Shown: positions 8,378-10,775 of the stretch, piece after piece
Numbering within the stretch: the first letter of the stretch is position 1
How the letters are laid out: every line of letters starts with the position of its first letter
NCBI GenBank assembly: GCA_003024985.2
Contig: PXIH01S0001835.1
Source of the DNA: Euperipatoides rowelli
Taxonomy: Eukaryota; Onychophora; Udeonychophora; Euonychophora; Peripatopsidae
DNA: 10,775 nucleotides
Direction: 5' to 3' (one strand)
The notes under the pieces: generated by a model
The model's database searches: none
What the model was told of the DNA's origin: nothing
The model's input: the letters and a program-made list of their open reading frames with translations, nothing else
Translations under genes and position numbers: made by a program

Positions 8378-8551
8378 ATTATTCAAAACTTTGGAATTAA
8401 AATAGTTAACAATTTGTTCTCATTATCGTGTAAAGTTAATAACGAACAAAAGTCTAGCGGAATTTTATCTCAAAATTTTATGGATTTTATATTAATGCGA
8501 AGAAAGTAACTTTTTTCTCTGTTCTTTTTTTTTATTATTATTCAAAACTTT
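8378..8551. repeat. 15-base direct repeat flanking 144 bases
   Basis: ATTATTCAAAACTTT occurs at 8378-8392 and again at 8537-8551. The spacing would suit a target-site duplication around a short insertion. The enclosed 144 bases, however, have no A-rich tail next to the right copy or any inverted ends. In AT-rich DNA such a word can also recur by chance. Confidence 0.4.
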
Positions 8552-8826
8552 AAGTAATAACACTTCCATTGACTATTTTTCTAAACAAGAACATAATGAA
8601 GTCAGAACTAGCTTCTGGATCCCAGATATGCATTTTCCTCCAGCCCAAAACCAGCGAGATTTTATCCTTTGTCTACGTCAATTTAACGTCATAGGAAAGT
8701 TTTTATTTTTTGTAAACATAATAAAAACTTTCGAATATTTATATGTTTTAGATAAAATATTTGAATTTGATAAATTAAAAATAAACATACAGTATATTTT
8801 TTAAAAAAAATCTAAACCACTTTAAA

Positions 8827-8941
8827 TTTGGCAGGAATGTCTGACCACATGGCCATCAAGATCACTGTCATAACATCTCAAGACTTTTTCCTGTGAGATT
8901 ATGTCAAGAATAAAGTCAATTTAACACCAGTGCTCGATATC
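8827..8941 (+). pseudogene. Fossil Tc1/mariner-type (DDE) transposase, third catalytic block
   Basis: From 8850, TGG CCA TCA AGA TCA reads WPSRS. Thirty-two bases after the W codon, in the next frame, GAC TTT TTC CTG reads DFFL (8882-8893), followed by a TGA, then DYVKNKVNLTPVLD (8897-8938). In IS630/Tc1/mariner-type transposases the block is WPP-RSPDL-TPLDFFLWGY-VK, with eleven residues between W and the last catalytic aspartate. Here 32 rather than 33 bases separate them, which is exactly one lost base. The Trp before GY has become TGA by a single change. Just upstream, another frame gives FGRN (8827-8838) and, after a stop, PH, fitting the GRNGP-type residues usual before the block. The last catalytic Asp survives, but the earlier two blocks were not found. 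The gene is broken and short. Confidence 0.68.
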
Positions 8942-9093
8942 ACAATATAGAAAATGAAGATAACCCGATGCTTTTACAGCTTCTCCGAAAGCCATGAAAG
9001 CACTCATGTGCAAGTATTTTAAAATTGTAATAGAATCTACGAATTTCTTTGTATTTTGCCACAACCTCTTTGTGCCACCTATAATAGATGTTT

Positions 9094-9115
9094 TATGTTG
9101 TAGTCTACAAACATA
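9094..9115. other. Near-perfect 22-base palindrome
   Basis: TATGTTGTAG, a central T, and CTACAAACATA form arms that pair throughout except for one extra base. A one-base centre cannot form a tight RNA loop without opening a few pairs, so it is better described as a cruciform-prone palindrome. It lies 18 bases from the tRNA-like B box. Confidence 0.55.
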
Positions 9116-9117
9116 AC

Positions 9118-9150
9118 ACCGGTGACGAAGATGGGAATCGAGCCCAGGCG
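9118..9150 (-). repeat. Possible tRNA-derived SINE relic (B box and T arm)
   Basis: On the minus strand 9144-9134 reads GGCTCGATTCC. It matches the RNA polymerase III B-box consensus GGTTCGANTCC at all but one position. The surrounding bases can fold as a T arm: TGGG, a seven-base loop CTCGATT, and CCCA. The A box expected 30-60 bases upstream on the minus strand is not clear, and no full cloverleaf exists, so this is not a working tRNA. A decayed or truncated tRNA-derived SINE is the most natural reading, but chance is possible. Confidence 0.4.
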
Positions 9151-9159
9151 AACAAGAAA

Positions 9160-9910
9160 AACAATTGGATACTGAATAACTATTAAACTTATTTACTAGG
9201 AGGTAAAAAGGTATACAAAATAAGCGATACCCAACATAAGGTCTTTCAACTACAGATTCAGGTAAAAGAAGACAAGGTTCTTTTTTTTAGTTAAATAATG
9301 CTACAGGCTAGTTAAACACGAGCCTGTTCGAAAGTCAAATCGATGCTGGTGTTATCACTATTTATTGTGGTTAACAATACCACAGAATCCAATGAAAAAA
9401 CATATTTTTTTTTTTTTACCATTTTTTAAAATTTCATTAAGACTCAAACCATTGGCAATAAAATAGCCATGTACTCATTTGGAGCACGTGTTTTGAGCAG
9501 GCAAGTCGCGTTGATGTGACAATACTAAACCAGCTAGAAAATTATCCAAAGTTTTCTTATTTTTATCTTAAAAAAATTCTACTGATTTATATTGAAAAGA
9601 GACAAATTTGTGTGCATAACAGTAGAATCTTATTATATAATTCAGCAATGTGACGCTCATCTTTTATAGTTGTGCACATGCACGACTTGATTATTAGAAA
9701 TAAATAAATAAATTTTCATCAAAATGTGTGATGACTATGTACTTGAAAAAAGTCGCATTATTATTATATTTTTTTCTTATTAAGATATGCTAATGTATAC
9801 TGCAATCAGATAAGTAAACCCATTTTTTTTTTTAAATATTTGAAAGATTAAGAGATTTATATTTAAAATCGTTTTTGCAAATAGCAGTTTTTCATTTTTA
9901 AAACAATAAA
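9160..9910. other. AT-rich stretch with no gene
   Basis: I see no coding frame or transposon motif here. It contains a short inverted repeat AGGCT/AGCCT (about 9305-9325), four AAAT units at 9698-9713, and a GTGCA/TGCAC palindrome near 9672-9683. None explains the region. Confidence 0.45.
9698..9713. repeat. (AAAT)4 microsatellite
   Basis: Four AAAT units lie here. Unlike the tail at 2056-2079, no LINE hairpin or coding remnant lies upstream, so it cannot be assigned to an insertion. Confidence 0.65.
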
Positions 9911-9921
9911 GGGGCAGACTA

Positions 9922-10007
9922 GGGAGGGGGGAGAAGGGGTTAGCAGAGTGGGTATTAGCCTTTAGGAGGGGTTATGGGGTAGGAGGCCGGAAAAGGAGGG
10001 GGGGGGG
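9922..10007 (+). other. G-run island
   Basis: In otherwise AT-rich DNA the plus strand has G runs at 9922-9924 (3), 9926-9931 (6), 9936-9939 (4), 9950-9952 (3), 9968-9971 (4), 9975-9978 (4) and 9998-10007 (10). Several combinations could form G-quadruplexes, though at least one loop in each is longer than the usual seven bases. The second half is part of the left arm of the inverted-repeat element. Confidence 0.6.
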
Positions 10008-10738
10008 TGATAACTAGAGTCCATTATATTTCAATTTAGACTGGGTTTTTCAGCTAGTTAAAAAATAAAAGTGTGGGATGGTAAAACGCCTAATTTCTAC
10101 TTTAATATAAGATACTTATTTGCATAAATCACTTACAAAAATATATATTTATATGAACCCGCACTTTTCGTTTCTCCAAACTTCAAATCCTAATTCATTT
10201 TTCCAATAATAATCTCAATATTTATTTTATTCCATTTATAATATTTAATAGAAACTGTCATTATTAAAATAAAAACTGTAGACTTATTTTTAATTAATTA
10301 CATTTTTTTTTCATTCACCTTTGAATTAAATAGACTTTTAGTTTAATACATTTGTGAAGTTGATTAATGGTTTACTTGACACCTGTCAGCTAATCTATTT
10401 TCATGCTTTAGAATTTATTTGTTAATTATATTTATTCATATATGTAAGACAAAAAAAAAAAGAAGAAAAAAAATCCATAATTAACACCTGAAATGATTGA
10501 TTATTAAGATAAAAAAAATGGTTTTAAATCTATATTTATTTCATCTATAATTTGGTTTCCGTTTTTGCAGCCAGTTACAGCTTTTGATATTTTACCATCC
10601 AGTCAGGGTTAATGAACTAACATTATCATTATATAATCTAATATACGATTTATAAAATATACTAACCGAAAAGCCCATTCTGATTTGAAATACAATGGGC
10701 CTTAGTTATCCTCCCCTCCACCTATCCCATAACCCCTC
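9966..10738. mobile_element. Inverted-repeat (foldback or MITE-like) element with G-rich arms
   Basis: The left arm (9966-10058) and right arm (10661-10738) are inverted copies. The outer block GAGGGGTTATGGG..AGG (9966-9986) matches the reverse complement of 10718-10738 at 19 of 21 positions. The inner block 10009-10058 matches the reverse complement of 10661-10710 at 40 of 50 positions with no gap; eight of the ten differences are transitions. Between the blocks the left arm has 22 bases, largely a G10 run and a purine stretch, where the right has seven. A shorter third match, GGATGGTAAAA (10076-10086), pairs with 10590-10600. The roughly 500 bases between are AT-rich with no frame. I see no convincing target-site duplication and cannot name a superfamily. 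It could also be two oppositely oriented copies of one short repeat. Confidence 0.65.
10087..10589. other. Interior of the inverted-repeat element, no gene
   Basis: This is AT-rich spacer with A and T runs (for example 10450-10461 and 10301-10311). There is no open frame of note, tRNA-like box or transposase motif. If the flanking arms are terminal repeats, the element is non-autonomous. Confidence 0.5.
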
Positions 10739-10775
10739 AAGAATAAATACAAATACAAATATGTCGGACAACAAC

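Larger units (their letters stand above)
7554..8826. other. AT-rich stretch with chance-level open frames only
   Basis: No gene is convincing. A plus-strand frame at 7821-8162 (113 residues) opens one codon after a stop. It runs through a 13-base A tract that makes it lysine-rich, and it resembles no family I know. A second plus-strand frame without stops runs from 8496 to a TAA at 8802-8804, with its first ATG at 8628. Its middle (about 8600-8700) is less AT-rich and reads FWIPDMHFPPAQNQRDF, but I do not recognise it. A TTA trinucleotide run (8248-8262) and two copies of a 15-base word (8378 and 8537) are also present. Confidence 0.4.

Noticed and set aside
9326-9335. GTTCGAAAGT as a possible plus-strand B box
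   Set aside because: It matches only the core, the possible A box is about 20 bases away (too close), and no cloverleaf can be drawn.
1-10775. Bacterial features: operons, CRISPR arrays, riboswitches, Shine-Dalgarno sites, terminators
   Set aside because: No spaced direct repeats with unique spacers and no dense coding. The hairpin with a T loop at 2025-2046 is explained by the LINE 3' end.

Overview
The window looks like nuclear DNA from an invertebrate animal. It is strongly AT-rich, full of homopolymer runs, has no operons or compact genes, and carries decayed animal transposable elements on both strands. Two isolated N calls (924 and 6006) suggest a draft assembly. I recognise no intact host gene, tRNA, rRNA or CRISPR array. 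I cannot name the species. A mollusc, cnidarian or arthropod would all fit.

Layout. Positions 1-952 are almost all of a non-autonomous piggyBac-like element. It has a right terminus abutting TTAA, three near-palindromic GACTCGG...GAGTC boxes near its ends, and an internal tandem repeat of about 177-180 bp. Positions 1711-2079 are the 3' end of a LINE (family A, plus strand): the last codons of its polyprotein, a T-rich 3' UTR, a perfect hairpin and an (AAAT)n tail. An 18-bp minisatellite with eight copies follows at 2115-2255. About 3.8 kb without recognisable genes lies between there and 6098.

Positions 6099-6946 hold a frameshifted remnant of a second LINE (family B, minus strand). Reverse transcriptase motifs and the C-terminal tail appear in the correct order. 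Immediately upstream of it on the minus strand lies a five-copy tandem array (7114-7480). Its 81/81/69/72-bp spacings keep one minus-strand frame open. Positions 8827-8941 carry a fossil Tc1/mariner-type transposase block. A tRNA-like B box (9134-9144, minus strand) may be the relic of a SINE. Positions 9966-10738 form an inverted-repeat element with G-rich arms and a G-run island beside the left arm.

The parts do not work together as a pathway. The window reads as an accumulation of independent, mostly dead insertions and locally expanded repeats. The least explained items are the in-frame 81-bp array, the G-rich inverted-repeat element, and the palindromic boxes of the piggyBac-like element. 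I found no convincing new functional gene system.
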